DNA from: Arthrobacter sp. SX1312
GTDB taxonomy: Bacteria > Actinomycetota > Actinomycetes > Actinomycetales > Micrococcaceae
Direction: 5' to 3'
Length of the DNA stretch: 64,000 nucleotides
Assembly: GCF_002929295.1 (NCBI RefSeq)
Contig: NZ_PJIM01000002.1
Location: 454,191-518,190 of the forward strand
Shown: piece after piece, positions 46,767 to 55,353 of the stretch
Position numbering within the stretch: position 1 is the first letter of the stretch
Layout of the letters: each line of letters begins with the position of its first letter
Translations under genes and position numbers: made by a program
Notes under the pieces: generated by a model
The model's database searches: none
What the model was told of the DNA's origin: nothing
What the model saw: only the letters and a program-made list of their open reading frames with translations

Positions 46767-46904
46767 GTGAGCAAGCGGACTTTTCAGCCGAATAACCGCC
46801 GTCGTGCCAAGAAGCACGGTTTCCGTCTTCGCATGCGCACCCGCGCTGGTCGTGCCATCCTGTCGGCGCGCCGCGGCAAGGGCCGTACCGAACTCTCGGC
46901 ATAA
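46767..46904 (+). CDS. rpmH: 50S ribosomal protein L34
   Basis: The 45-residue product begins with a GTG after CTGGAGTAA and reads [20 protein letters not shown] at its start, with the universally conserved [18 protein letters not shown] core. L34 is a small basic ribosomal protein. rpmH-rnpA-yidD-yidC is the standard order beside dnaA. Confidence 0.97.
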   Translation: MSKRTFQPNNRRRAKKHGFRLRMRTRAGRAILSARRGKGRTELSA

Positions 46905-46986
46905 GCGGTCCCTCCCTCGCCATGCATCCTGCGGATGATCGCGTCGGCATGGGCTTCCCTCCCTCTGCGAGGAACAGGTTCCCCCC

Positions 46987-47367
46987 ATGCTCCCGATGAT
47001 CCACCGGGTGAGAACGGCAAAGGATTTTGCACGTACCGTACGTTCCGGTGCCCGGTCAGGGCGCCGGAACGTTGTGCTATACGGCGCAGTGACGGCGGAG
47101 TCCTCCCCCTCGCGGGTCGGGTTCATCGTCGGCAAGAACGTCGGGAACGCAGTCATGCGCAACCTCGTTAAACGGAGGCTGCGCCACCTGGCGGCGGAGT
47201 GGGTCAGCGCGAATCCCTGCGGGTTCGACGTCGTCGTCCGCGCTCTACCGGCGGCCGCCGAGAGCGACTGGCCCGCCCTCACCAAGGACTTCACGTCCTG
47301 TACGACTGCGGTCGCCCGGAAGCTGAGGGGCTCGGAACCACCCGGAAGGCAGGGCGGAGTATCGTGA
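46987..47367 (+). CDS. rnpA: Ribonuclease P protein component
   Basis: The 126-residue basic protein starts [20 protein letters not shown] and has [20 protein letters not shown], the signature RNA-binding region (the RNR motif variant NLVKRRLR), then [12 protein letters not shown]. It assists the RNase P RNA in processing tRNA 5' ends. The stop overlaps the GTG of yidD. Confidence 0.94.
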   Translation: MLPMIHRVRTAKDFARTVRSGARSGRRNVVLYGAVTAESSPSRVGFIVGKNVGNAVMRNLVKRRLRHLAAEWVSANPCGFDVVVRALPAAAESDWPALTKDFTSCTTAVARKLRGSEPPGRQGGVS

Positions 47368-47726
47368 GTGACGTCGCTCGGAGAGTGCTCGCCTTCGTCA
47401 TCGGGATCCCGCGTCTGACGGTGATCGGACTCCTGATCGCGTACCGGAAGGTCGTCTCTCCGTTGTACGGGCCGGTGTGCCGGTTCTACCCGAGTTGTTC
47501 GGCGTACGCCCTCGAAGCCGTGACCGTCCACGGGTTCCTGCGCGGCGGCTGGCTCGCTTCGAGGCGGCTGATGCGATGCCACCCCTGGAACCCGGGCGGT
47601 GTGGATCACGTCCCGCCGGGTGGCCGGCGTTTCCGCGAGGGGAACGAGCCAGCGATAGTTGTGTTGAACCACCCGGTGATTCCGGCCGATGACGAAAGCC
47701 GCCCCGCGGCCCGAGGAGCAGACTGA
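47364..47726 (+). CDS. yidD: Membrane protein insertion efficiency factor YidD
   Basis: The 120-residue product has the YidD core: [20 protein letters not shown], then [20 protein letters not shown] and [12 protein letters not shown], including the three conserved cysteines. It lies at the inner membrane and aids YidC-dependent insertion. The start overlaps rnpA (GTGA) and the stop is 2 bases before yidC. Confidence 0.92.
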   Translation: MSDVARRVLAFVIGIPRLTVIGLLIAYRKVVSPLYGPVCRFYPSCSAYALEAVTVHGFLRGGWLASRRLMRCHPWNPGGVDHVPPGGRRFREGNEPAIVVLNHPVIPADDESRPAARGAD

Positions 47727-47728
47727 TT

Positions 47729-48691
47729 ATGGGTTTTTTTGAGACGATCCTGACACCGTTCAGGTGGCTCGTGTCGTGGATCATGTTCATGTTCCACGAG
47801 GGCTTCACGTTCCTCGGAATGAATCCCGCATCCGGATGGACCTGGGTGCTGTCCATCATCGGCCTCGTCGTCGTCATCCGTGCCGCACTCATCCCCGTCT
47901 TCGTGAAGCAGATCAAGGCGCAGCGAGGCATGCAGGCGCTCCAGCCCGACCTGCGCAAGCTGCAGCAGAAGTACAAGGGGAAGACGGATCAGCTCTCGCG
48001 TCAGGCGATGACGCAGGAACAGATGGCCCTGTACAAGAAGCACGGGACGAACCCGTTCGCCGCGTGCCTGCCGATCCTGATCCAGATGCCGTTCTTCTTC
48101 GCCCTCTTCACCGTGCTCAACGGGATCTCGCGGGCCAGCGAGGACAACGAGGGGATCGGGGCCCTGTCGCCGGAGTCCGTCCGGCAGTTCGACGATGCGA
48201 CGATCTTCGGTGCTCCGCTCTCCTCGACGTTCCTCGGCAGCTTCGGCGCCGACGGGAACATCAGCGTCATCATCCTCTCCGTGGTCATGATCATCGCCAT
48301 GACGGCGTCGCAGTTCATCACGCAGAAGCAGATCATGGCGAAGAACATGTCCGAAGAGGCCATGCAGAGCCCGTTCATGCGTCAGCAGAAGATCATGCTG
48401 TACATCCTCCCGCTCGTGTTCGGCATCGGCGGGATCAACTTCCCCATCGGTGTCTTGGTCTACTGGACCACCACCAACGTATGGACGATGGCGCAGCAGT
48501 TCTACGTCATCCGCAGGATGCCGACTCCGGGATCTCCCGCCGCCAAGGCTCTCGCGGACCGGCGGGCCAAGAAGGGCCTGCCCGTCGCGCCACTGCTCGG
48601 AGAGCGTAAGGCCGAGCCGGCCGTGGAGACGGTGCCGGAGCCCCGAGGCCAGCGTGTTCAGCCCCAGCGCAAGAAGAGGAAGAGGCGATGA
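47729..48691 (+). CDS. yidC: Membrane protein insertase YidC/Oxa1
   Basis: The 320-residue protein has about five transmembrane helices and lacks the large periplasmic domain of Gram-negative YidC, as expected. Visible features are WTWVLSIIGLVVVIRAALIP with the conserved groove Arg, then an LQPDLRKLQQKYKG cytoplasmic hairpin, NPFAACLPILIQMPFFFALF, and a basic C-terminal tail (RVQPQRKKRKRR) that may contact ribosomes. The stop overlaps khpB. Confidence 0.94.
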   Translation: MGFFETILTPFRWLVSWIMFMFHEGFTFLGMNPASGWTWVLSIIGLVVVIRAALIPVFVKQIKAQRGMQALQPDLRKLQQKYKGKTDQLSRQAMTQEQMALYKKHGTNPFAACLPILIQMPFFFALFTVLNGISRASEDNEGIGALSPESVRQFDDATIFGAPLSSTFLGSFGADGNISVIILSVVMIIAMTASQFITQKQIMAKNMSEEAMQSPFMRQQKIMLYILPLVFGIGGINFPIGVLVYWTTTNVWTMAQQFYVIRRMPTPGSPAAKALADRRAKKGLPVAPLLGERKAEPAVETVPEPRGQRVQPQRKKRKRR

Positions 48692-49245
48692 CGGTCGACA
48701 ACGAAGAGCAGATCGCCGGCCACGAGCCGGAGCCCGACGACGACGTCGAGACTCCTTCGGCGGGCAAGGCATCCCGGCTGGACGAAGAGGGGGACGTCGC
48801 GGCGGATTACCTCGAGGAACTGCTCGACATCGCGGACATCGACGGAGACATCGATATCGAGGTCCGCAGCGGTCGCACGTACATCTCGATCGTGTCCGAG
48901 GATGCATCCGACACCGGGCTCAGCTCGCTCGTGGGACGGGACGGCGAGGTGCTGGAGGCACTGCAGGAGCTGACCCGGCTCAGCGTCCTGACCGCCACCG
49001 ACGCACGGTCGCGACTGGTCCTGGACGTCGACGGCTACCGTGACCGGCGCGGTCGCGAGCTGACGAAGATCGCGCAGGACGCCGTCGAGACGGTCAGGGA
49101 GACCGGGGAGGACATGGCACTGGCGCCCATGTCGGCGTACGAGCGGAAGATCGTGCACGACGTCGTCGCCGATCTCGGGTTCGTGAGTGAGTCCGAGGGC
49201 GAGGGACAGGCGCGGCACATCGTGATCTCCCCCAGTGATGACTGA
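48688..49245 (+). CDS. khpB: KhpB/Jag RNA-binding protein (KH-R3H)
   Basis: The 185-residue protein has an acidic N-terminus, a KH-like domain (AADYLEELLDIADIDGDIDI, then a GLSSLVGRDGEVLEALQELT loop) and a C-terminal R3H domain (ALAPMSAYERKIVHDVVADL). There is no N-terminal Jag_N domain. In other bacteria KhpB works with KhpA as an RNA chaperone affecting cell length. The ATG overlaps the yidC stop. Confidence 0.9.
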   Translation: MTVDNEEQIAGHEPEPDDDVETPSAGKASRLDEEGDVAADYLEELLDIADIDGDIDIEVRSGRTYISIVSEDASDTGLSSLVGRDGEVLEALQELTRLSVLTATDARSRLVLDVDGYRDRRGRELTKIAQDAVETVRETGEDMALAPMSAYERKIVHDVVADLGFVSESEGEGQARHIVISPSDD

Positions 49246-49906
49246 TTCTGCCCGCCTCGATCCCGGTACCCCTGAACCGACGGCCGAGGAACTGACGGCA
49301 GCTTCTGCCGTCTTCGGTGACCGGCTCGGACTGGCGCGCGGATTCGTGACCCATCTGGCCTCGTCGGGTATCGAACGAGGGTTGCTGGGGCCGCGAGAAG
49401 TGCCCCGCCTCTGGGGACGTCATGTGCTGAACTGCGCCGTCGTGGCAGAGCTCATGGACGCCGACGCGTCGGTCGTCGATGTCGGAAGCGGTGCAGGGCT
49501 GCCCGGCCTGGCGATCGCGATCGCTCGACCCGATCTCCACCTCGATCTCGTGGAGCCGCTCGAGCGGCGCGTCATCTGGCTGAAGGAGGTCGTCCACGAT
49601 CTCGCGCTCGACAATGTGACCGTGCACCGGGCGCGCGCCGAGGAGATGGTAGGCACTCTTCACGGTGACTACGTCACGGCGCGAGCGGTGTCCGCCCTCT
49701 CCACGCTCGCCGGGTGGACCATCCCCCTGACCCGGGCGGGTGGACAGGTCCTCGCGATCAAGGGACGCAGCGCCGGCGAGGAGATCGACAAGGCCCGCAA
49801 GGTGATCCGGAAGCTCGGCGGGGGGACGGCCGAGATCGTCACGGTCGGCGCTGACGTCCTCGAGGAGCCCACCACGGTGGTCCGGATCCCGGTCCGGCCC
49901 GCCTGA
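49238..49906 (+). CDS. rsmG: 16S rRNA (guanine527-N7)-methyltransferase
   Basis: The 222-residue enzyme starts at the ATG inside the khpB end; a GTG one codon earlier is equally possible. It has the SAM-binding VVDVGSGAGLPGLAIAIARP, then LVEPLERRVIWLKEVV and YVTARAVSALSTLAGWTIPL with GGQVLAIKGRSA, the RsmG pattern. It uses S-adenosylmethionine to modify the 530 loop of 16S rRNA. parA follows after 99 bases. Confidence 0.93.
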   Translation: MTDSARLDPGTPEPTAEELTAASAVFGDRLGLARGFVTHLASSGIERGLLGPREVPRLWGRHVLNCAVVAELMDADASVVDVGSGAGLPGLAIAIARPDLHLDLVEPLERRVIWLKEVVHDLALDNVTVHRARAEEMVGTLHGDYVTARAVSALSTLAGWTIPLTRAGGQVLAIKGRSAGEEIDKARKVIRKLGGGTAEIVTVGADVLEEPTTVVRIPVRPA

Positions 49907-50005
49907 GGCGGTGCCGAGCCCTGCGGTGTCACCGTCCCGTGCGGCACGGGTTATCCCGTTACCCTTGTAGATAACGACGTCTGGCATGTGAGAGTGAGCT
50001 ACTGA

Positions 50006-51097
50006 GTGACCATCAAGGACGCCCCCGCGAAGAAGCCCGAGCCATTGATGGCTGCCGGGAACCCTCTTGCCGTTGGACTGCGTGAAATACAACCGGGAGT
50101 GTTTTCAGACCCGGGCAATACGGGGATCGTTTCACGTGAAACCGTCACTGCTGCTCCTGACTCCGTCAATGCCCCGACGACGAAGAAGCCCGTCAAGGGG
50201 AAGAGCGTGATGGAGGCGATGGACGACTCCTCGCCTCTCGGACGGGAACTCGCGAGCGAGACCCGACGCCGCGAGAAGCTCCTCGGCAAGGAACTCCCCA
50301 AGCCGAAGAGCACGCGCATCATGACCATCAGCAACCAGAAGGGCGGGGTGGGCAAGACGACGACGACGGTCAATATCGCAGCCGCCCTCGCTACCGCCGG
50401 TCTGCAGGTGCTGGTCATCGACATCGATCCGCAGGGCAATGCGTCCACAGCCCTGAACATCGACCACCACGCCGATGTCGACTCCATCTACGACGTCCTC
50501 ATCGATGATGTCCCGCTGGGAGACGTCGTCGCTGCCTGCCCGGATGTGCCGAACCTGATCTGCGCTCCGGCCACGATCCACCTGGCCGGTGCCGAGATCG
50601 AACTGGTGTCGCTCGTGGCACGCGAGCAGCGCCTGCGCCGTGCGATCGAGGTCTACGCCAAGCAGCGCGAGGAGAAAGGCGAGCCCCGCCTGGACTTCGT
50701 CTTCATCGACTGCCCGCCGAGCCTGGGTCTCCTGACGGTCAATGCGTTCGTTGCCGCGAAGGAGGTGCTCATCCCCATCCAGTGTGAGTACTACGCGCTC
50801 GAAGGACTCAGCCAGCTGCTGAAGAACATCGAGATGATCCAGAAGCACCTCAACGCCGATCTCTCGGTCTCCACGATCCTCCTGACCATGTACGACGGCC
50901 GCACGAACCTCGCGGCCCAGGTGGCGGCGGAAGTGCGGGAGCACTTCCCCCAGCAGGTACTGAAAGCAGTGGTTCCGCGCTCCGTCAGGATCTCCGAGGC
51001 ACCGAGCTACCAGCAGACCGTCATGACGTACGATCCCTCATCCAGCGGAGCCCTGTCCTATCAGGAAGCTGCCGCTGAAATCGCGTCACGGTCCTGA
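50006..51097 (+). CDS. parA: Chromosome-partitioning ATPase ParA
   Basis: The 363-residue Walker-type ATPase has the deviant P-loop KGGVGKTT at residues 112-119, then VIDIDPQGNASTAL and DFVFIDCPPSLGLLTVNAFV. The C-terminal SVRISEAPSYQQTVMTYDPS block is typical of chromosomal ParA/Soj. The N-terminus is about 100 residues longer than the minimal Soj and contains VSRET (residues 42-46), which is the in-frame translation of an embedded parS site. It moves ParB-parS complexes along the nucleoid. Confidence 0.95.
   Translation: MTIKDAPAKKPEPLMAAGNPLAVGLREIQPGVFSDPGNTGIVSRETVTAAPDSVNAPTTKKPVKGKSVMEAMDDSSPLGRELASETRRREKLLGKELPKPKSTRIMTISNQKGGVGKTTTTVNIAAALATAGLQVLVIDIDPQGNASTALNIDHHADVDSIYDVLIDDVPLGDVVAACPDVPNLICAPATIHLAGAEIELVSLVAREQRLRRAIEVYAKQREEKGEPRLDFVFIDCPPSLGLLTVNAFVAAKEVLIPIQCEYYALEGLSQLLKNIEMIQKHLNADLSVSTILLTMYDGRTNLAAQVAAEVREHFPQQVLKAVVPRSVRISEAPSYQQTVMTYDPSSSGALSYQEAAAEIASRS
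50128..50143. promoter_or_regulatory. parS: parS site 1, inside parA
   Basis: CGTTTCACGTGAAACC carries the perfect 14-bp parS core GTTTCACGTGAAAC. It is in frame within parA, encoding VSRET. Confidence 0.93.
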
Positions 51098-51173
51098 CGG
51101 CGGCCCACCCTCGGCCCGTGGGGTCCATAAGACGTAGAGCCGGAGCACAGCTCCGAATCGTGGAAGGAATGAC

Positions 51174-52709
51174 ATGGCGGAAAAGCGGCGCGGCCTCGGC
51201 CGGGGACTAGGAGCTTTGATCCCCAGCGGCCCGGCCGAAGAGGCCCCTCGACCGAGCGAGCCCGAGCGGGAGCAAGAGAAGCGCGAAGTTCGTGAGTCGC
51301 CGAGCCCTGCCTCCCGGAAGCAAGGGGGACGACCCGTGGACCTCTTCTTCGAGCGCGTCACCGAGGACGACGTGGCGGAGCAGCCGCGCTCGTACTCGTC
51401 GGCCCTGCGGAGCGGGATCAACAAGAACGTTCTTGATGCTCAAACGAAACGGGTTGCCAAGGGAGGACCGAAGAAGACGGCCGGAGGTTCAGAAGTCCGG
51501 AGCGCTGCGCGGTCCACCAGCAAAGAACCACCCGCCGCGGTCGGATCCGCGGACGATGCGACCCTGGGCGTCGAGGAAGGTTCACCTGTCGCAGCGGCTG
51601 TCGATAAGGACTCGCCCGTAGAGCCTCCGTCTTCCGACGGAGCACGGACCGAGCCGTCAGTAGCAGGCGAGGCTGAGCAGCGCGTCGAGGTCTCGGAGGA
51701 TTTTCCCGGAGTCACGGGCCAGGACCAAAGTGGTACTGCGGATTCTCCGGGCCCGTCGGTTGCCGGTGTCAGTGACGGGACTGCACCCGATCCGTCGGTG
51801 GAGACTGCGACGACGGAGGTTTCACGTGAAACGGTCGCGCCGGTCGCGCCCTCACTCGGGACTTCCGCGGGAGCAGAGGGTGTCCTCGTCGACGTGCCGG
51901 GGGCTACCTTTGCTGACCTGTCACTGGACAGTATCCACCCGAACCGTAAGCAGCCTCGTGTCGAATTCAACGAGGACGAGCTCGCTGAGCTGGTCCACTC
52001 GATCCGTGAGATCGGGGTGTTGCAGCCGGTGGTCGTGCGCCCGTCCAAGGAAGCCGGGGATGCTCCTTACGAGCTGGTCATGGGTGAGCGGCGCCTGCGT
52101 GCGTCGCGCGAGGCCGGCATGAAGACCATCCCCGCGATCATCCGGTCGACGCTCGACGACGATCTCCTCCGGGACGCTCTGCTGGAGAATCTTCACAGAA
52201 GTGCCCTGAATCCCCTGGAGGAGGCGGCCGCCTACCAGCAGCTGCTCGACGACTTCGGCTGCTCGCACGACGAGCTGGCCGGACGGCTCGGCCGCTCACG
52301 ACCGCAGATATCCAACACCCTCCGGTTGATGAAGCTGCCCCCGCTCGTCCAGCGACGCGTCGCCGCGGGAATCCTCTCCGCTGGGCATGCGCGGGCCCTG
52401 CTCGGGCTCGCCGATCCCGCCGAGATGGAGAAGCTGGCGCAGAAGATCGTGGCAGAGGGACTGTCCGTCAGGTCCACGGAGGAGATCGTGGCACTCAGCG
52501 GCGGGCTGCGACGAGCCAGCAAGCCGGCCACGCCGAAGGACGGTGCACGGCACGAACGCCTGGACTATTTGGCGACGTCTCTGTCGGACCGCCTGGACAC
52601 CAATGTGAAGATTACGCTGGGGGCGAAGAAGGGTCGCGTCAGTATCGAGTTCGCCAGTGTCGACGATCTGAACAGGATCATCGGGGTCCTGTCTCCCACG
52701 AAGGACTAG
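51174..52709 (+). CDS. parB: Chromosome-partitioning protein ParB
   Basis: The 511-residue CTPase clamp begins with the ParA-contact motif RRGLGRGLGALIP. About 230 residues of disordered Ser/Pro/Thr/Glu-rich sequence follow, which is long for chromosomal ParB (usual total 300-400). Then come the CTP-binding domain (SIHPNRKQPRVEFNEDELAE, and GERRLRASREAG near residue 304), an HTH (DELAGRLGRSRPQISNTLRL) and a C-terminal dimer domain. An in-frame parS at 51818-51833 encodes VSRET in the linker. parB follows parA after 76 bases. Confidence 0.95.
   Translation: MAEKRRGLGRGLGALIPSGPAEEAPRPSEPEREQEKREVRESPSPASRKQGGRPVDLFFERVTEDDVAEQPRSYSSALRSGINKNVLDAQTKRVAKGGPKKTAGGSEVRSAARSTSKEPPAAVGSADDATLGVEEGSPVAAAVDKDSPVEPPSSDGARTEPSVAGEAEQRVEVSEDFPGVTGQDQSGTADSPGPSVAGVSDGTAPDPSVETATTEVSRETVAPVAPSLGTSAGAEGVLVDVPGATFADLSLDSIHPNRKQPRVEFNEDELAELVHSIREIGVLQPVVVRPSKEAGDAPYELVMGERRLRASREAGMKTIPAIIRSTLDDDLLRDALLENLHRSALNPLEEAAAYQQLLDDFGCSHDELAGRLGRSRPQISNTLRLMKLPPLVQRRVAAGILSAGHARALLGLADPAEMEKLAQKIVAEGLSVRSTEEIVALSGGLRRASKPATPKDGARHERLDYLATSLSDRLDTNVKITLGAKKGRVSIEFASVDDLNRIIGVLSPTKD
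51818..51833. promoter_or_regulatory. parS: parS site 2, inside parB
   Basis: GGTTTCACGTGAAACG has the perfect 14-bp core. It lies in the part of parB that codes for the disordered linker. Confidence 0.93.
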
Positions 52710-52716
52710 CAGAACC

Positions 52717-52752
52717 GGAGGGGGCGTGTTTCACGTGAAACACGCCCCCTCC
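52717..52752. promoter_or_regulatory. parS: parS site 3 inside a 36-bp perfect palindrome after parB
   Basis: The canonical 16-bp TGTTTCACGTGAAACA is at 52727-52742. It is extended on both sides so that the whole 36 bases form one perfect inverted repeat (arm GGAGGGGGCGTGTTTCAC). The palindrome starts 7 bases after the parB stop, so the RNA would form an 18-bp hairpin where a terminator is expected. It may therefore act both as a strong ParB-loading site and as the parB terminator. Confidence 0.9.
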
Positions 52753-53070
52753 CGCCTTCCCTTCCAGCAGCTGCCATCCGGCTGCCTCTCACAAGATCCC
52801 CAAACGTTAATTGGACCGAAACGCATCGGTACCGGATGTGGAGCGAGCGGCTGTCGCACGATCCGAATCTACGCGTTGCGTGATGTGTTCTGATGAACCA
52901 ACCGCGTCATGCGGCTCACTCACCGCTGGTCGCACGCTTTCGAGGTGCGGAAGTGCGTTGCTGGCCCTCGGCGTCCGCACCAGCTATCGCTCAGTGCGTG
53001 AAGGTGCGTACTGCTGTCCGGCTTCCGGCCACATGGAGCGCGATCAGCGGCGCCTGAGCTGCTCCGGTCG

Positions 53071-53086
53071 TGTTTCACGTGGAACA
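53071..53086. promoter_or_regulatory. parS: parS site 4 (one mismatch)
   Basis: TGTTTCACGTGGAACA has one change in one arm. Read on the minus strand it is TGTTCCACGTGAAACA, the same variant arm as sites 5 and 6. Confidence 0.85.
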
Positions 53087-53443
53087 TCGCGCTCGGTCTC
53101 AGGTGGAACCCGACCCCCCTCGGACTGGATCTCGTTCGGGCCGGGGGCTGTGCGGTGGCGCGAGGAGGTTGATCCGTGCGGTGCCCATTCCCCGCTCCCA
53201 GGTGAGTTGAGGGCCGCCGCTGCGTGAGGCGGAATGGGCGATTGTCCGCCCTGTGATCCGAACCGACTGGCCGCTTGGCCGGGATGACTCCATCGGCAGC
53301 GGCTCGACGTTCGATCGATGCGGGTTCGAGGCCGTCACCCCTGTGATGCCGACATACGGACGCCTGAATCGCTGGTGGCGACGTATTGAGGCCGAAACGG
53401 TGGTGATGCTTGCCATGGGCGGCCTCCTTTGGAATCACATCGA

Positions 53444-53459
53444 GGTTCCACGTGAAACA
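53444..53459. promoter_or_regulatory. parS: parS site 5 (one mismatch)
   Basis: GGTTCCACGTGAAACA has one C in place of T in the left arm of the core. Confidence 0.85.
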
Positions 53460-53910
53460 CTCTCCGGATGAGCGTCGCAGGTTCTCCTGGCTACGGTGAT
53501 GGAGCGACGCGGGCGGGCGGGAAGCACGCGCGACCGGGCGTCGTGCCGATGTACTCGACGGTGATACTTACTGAGGTCCAAGCGTGGCCGGTGCCGGTCC
53601 GCGCGTGTGGTGCAGGGGCACGCGCTGACCCATCTGCCATGGGACGCGGGGTGGAACCGCGATCGGCAACGGGCCCACATGCGCGACTTCGTCCTCCCGT
53701 GCCGGTGTCCAGTGTCCGAGGCCGAGACGTTGGAGGAGCGGCTGAGCGTACGGAACCGCCACTGTGGATTGTGCGACGTCGTGGGCGATGGTGTCGCGCC
53801 AGGCCGGGCGGTGTGGCTAGCAGTCGTCGAGGTGATGGTGTCGGACCAATGTCGCATGTCGACCTATACCGATGTACTGGGAGCTTTCGGGGCTCTGAAT
53901 TGTAGGGCAT

Positions 53911-53926
53911 GGTTCCACGTGAAACA
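53911..53926. promoter_or_regulatory. parS: parS site 6 (one mismatch)
   Basis: GGTTCCACGTGAAACA is identical to site 5 over 16 bases. Confidence 0.85.
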
Positions 53927-54322
53927 TGAGTCTGCAAACCGGCGCGGCACGGAGCGTGGAGTGCTCGGAGGAGAATTTCGATAGTCCTCTTACGAGGTGG
54001 GTCGGAAGCCGGACTACTACGGCTTGGTCAATTGGCCTGTACGAGGACGAAGTCGGTGCGCGCCGGGGCTCCCCTGCAACATCGCGTTCTTGTCTTCCGT
54101 CGATCCGGCGGTATGGCGGACATCATGTCGCGGGGATGCACGGGTCCGCCTGGGACCTGCAGTAGGTTGTTGGGCCGAGCGTCGGCGGACGAATCGCTCG
54201 ACTGCCGGTACGCCGTCGTGTCGCCTCCGGGAGGTTTACATGGATTCGACGGTGCACGTTCCACTGAGCACCGATCATTCGACTGAGGACATGCGAAGCG
54301 AGCTCGTGCACCCCTCGATCGC

Positions 54323-54338
54323 TGTTTCACGTGAAACG
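54323..54338. promoter_or_regulatory. parS: parS site 7
   Basis: TGTTTCACGTGAAACG has the perfect 14-bp core. Confidence 0.92.
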
Positions 54339-54653
54339 CAGCCGCGGCCCGGTAACTATGCCGCCCGGCCGCCGGCGGCTGGGCGGCACAGGCCCGGATA
54401 TCGGACGGCGATCAGGAGGGGCCGCGGCCGGAGCCGGGCTCGAGTCGGAACCAGCAACCGAATAGCGCAGGAACAGCGCGCACGACGGGTGCGTCTCCAA
54501 TGCGGGAGTCTCGGTAGGCAATTGCTGTACCGGCAATGTACGGACGGTTAGGGGCAACGTTCGACGAACATTTTTGGACGGGCGTAGAGGGGTAGTCAAA
54601 CAAGAAAACAATTGAGAACGTGTGATTTTTGTCCACTCCTGCAGCGTGGTGTG

Positions 54654-54669
54654 CGTTTCACGTGAAACC
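54654..54669. promoter_or_regulatory. parS: parS site 8
   Basis: CGTTTCACGTGAAACC has the perfect 14-bp core and is identical to site 1 over 16 bases. It is the last site before trxA. Confidence 0.92.
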
Positions 54670-54951
54670 GCACCTTCGGAGGAAATGCGGCGGGAGGGGG
54701 CCAGCTCCAGGAGTCCACTTCGGTCGTCGGACGGATTCCGGGCCGTGCCGGATACCGACCCCTCGCCATTGCGCGAGCAGGGTGCTTATTGCAGCGATCC
54801 GGGAAAAGGGGCTCGCCTATCAGAAGTGCACAGGCTCCGGCCCCCGGACGACGATCGGCGTGGTGCGAAGGAAGATGCGGCCTGTCGGGTCTGTGGCGAT
54901 CGACAAGCCTCGCCCCCGCGATCAATGACATGGAAAGCAGAGCGCAGAAAA

Positions 54952-54988
54952 GAAGGGCCCGCCGGATCAGTCCGACGAGCCCCTCTTC
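54952..54988 (-). terminator. Terminator of trxA
   Basis: On the minus strand an imperfect stem (GAAGAGGGGCTCGTCGGA with TCCGGCGGGCCCTTC) is followed by TTTTCT, just beyond the trxA stop. Confidence 0.7.
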
Positions 54989-54999
54989 CAACAGTGCAA

Positions 55000-55326
55000 T
55001 CAGTTGATGAATGCAGCGAACTCCTGCTCGAGGACCTGCTTCGGCTTGGCACCGATGGAGGTCGCCGCGACTTCTCCGCCCTTGAAGACGTACACGGCGG
55101 GAATCGACGTGATGCCGTACTTGGCAGCGATACCGGGATTGTCGTCGACGTTCACCTTCACGACGTCGACCTTCTCGCTGTGCTCCGCGGCGATGTCGTC
55201 GAGGATCGGCGACAGCATGCGGCAGGGGCCACACCATTCGGCCCAGAAGTCCACGATGACGGGCTTGCTGGCCTGAAGGACGTCAGCGTCGAAAGACGCG
55301 TCCGTCACATCCTTTGCGTTGCTCAT
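55000..55326 (-). CDS. trxA: Thioredoxin
   Basis: The 108-residue protein has the active site WCGPC at residues 31-35 and the cis-proline loop TSIPAVYVFKGGEVA. It reduces protein disulfides using electrons from TrxB, encoded 27 bases upstream on the same strand. A GGAGC motif lies 6 bases before the ATG. The gene faces parB across the parS array. Confidence 0.96.
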   Translation of the reverse strand: MSNAKDVTDASFDADVLQASKPVIVDFWAEWCGPCRMLSPILDDIAAEHSEKVDVVKVNVDDNPGIAAKYGITSIPAVYVFKGGEVAATSIGAKPKQVLEQEFAAFIN

Positions 55327-55353
55327 TGTGTTGCTCCTTGCGTAGGTGATCGA

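Larger units (their letters stand above)
52753..54950. other. 2.2-kb gene-free region carrying a parS array
   Basis: No frame here has a recognisable protein, a convincing ribosome-binding site or consistent codon use. Five parS sites are spaced 331-467 bases apart across it (53071, 53444, 53911, 54323, 54654), beginning 344 bases from site 3. It separates parB from the convergent trxA. I see no transposase or tRNA. Confidence 0.7.

Noticed and set aside
53090-53110. A ninth parS-like site (TCTCAGGTGGAAC)
   Set aside because: Several mismatches to the 14-bp core including the central bases; below what I would expect ParB to bind.
52811-53227. 138-codon open frame in the parS region
   Set aside because: It has no motif and no ribosome-binding site, and it runs through a parS site; treated as chance.
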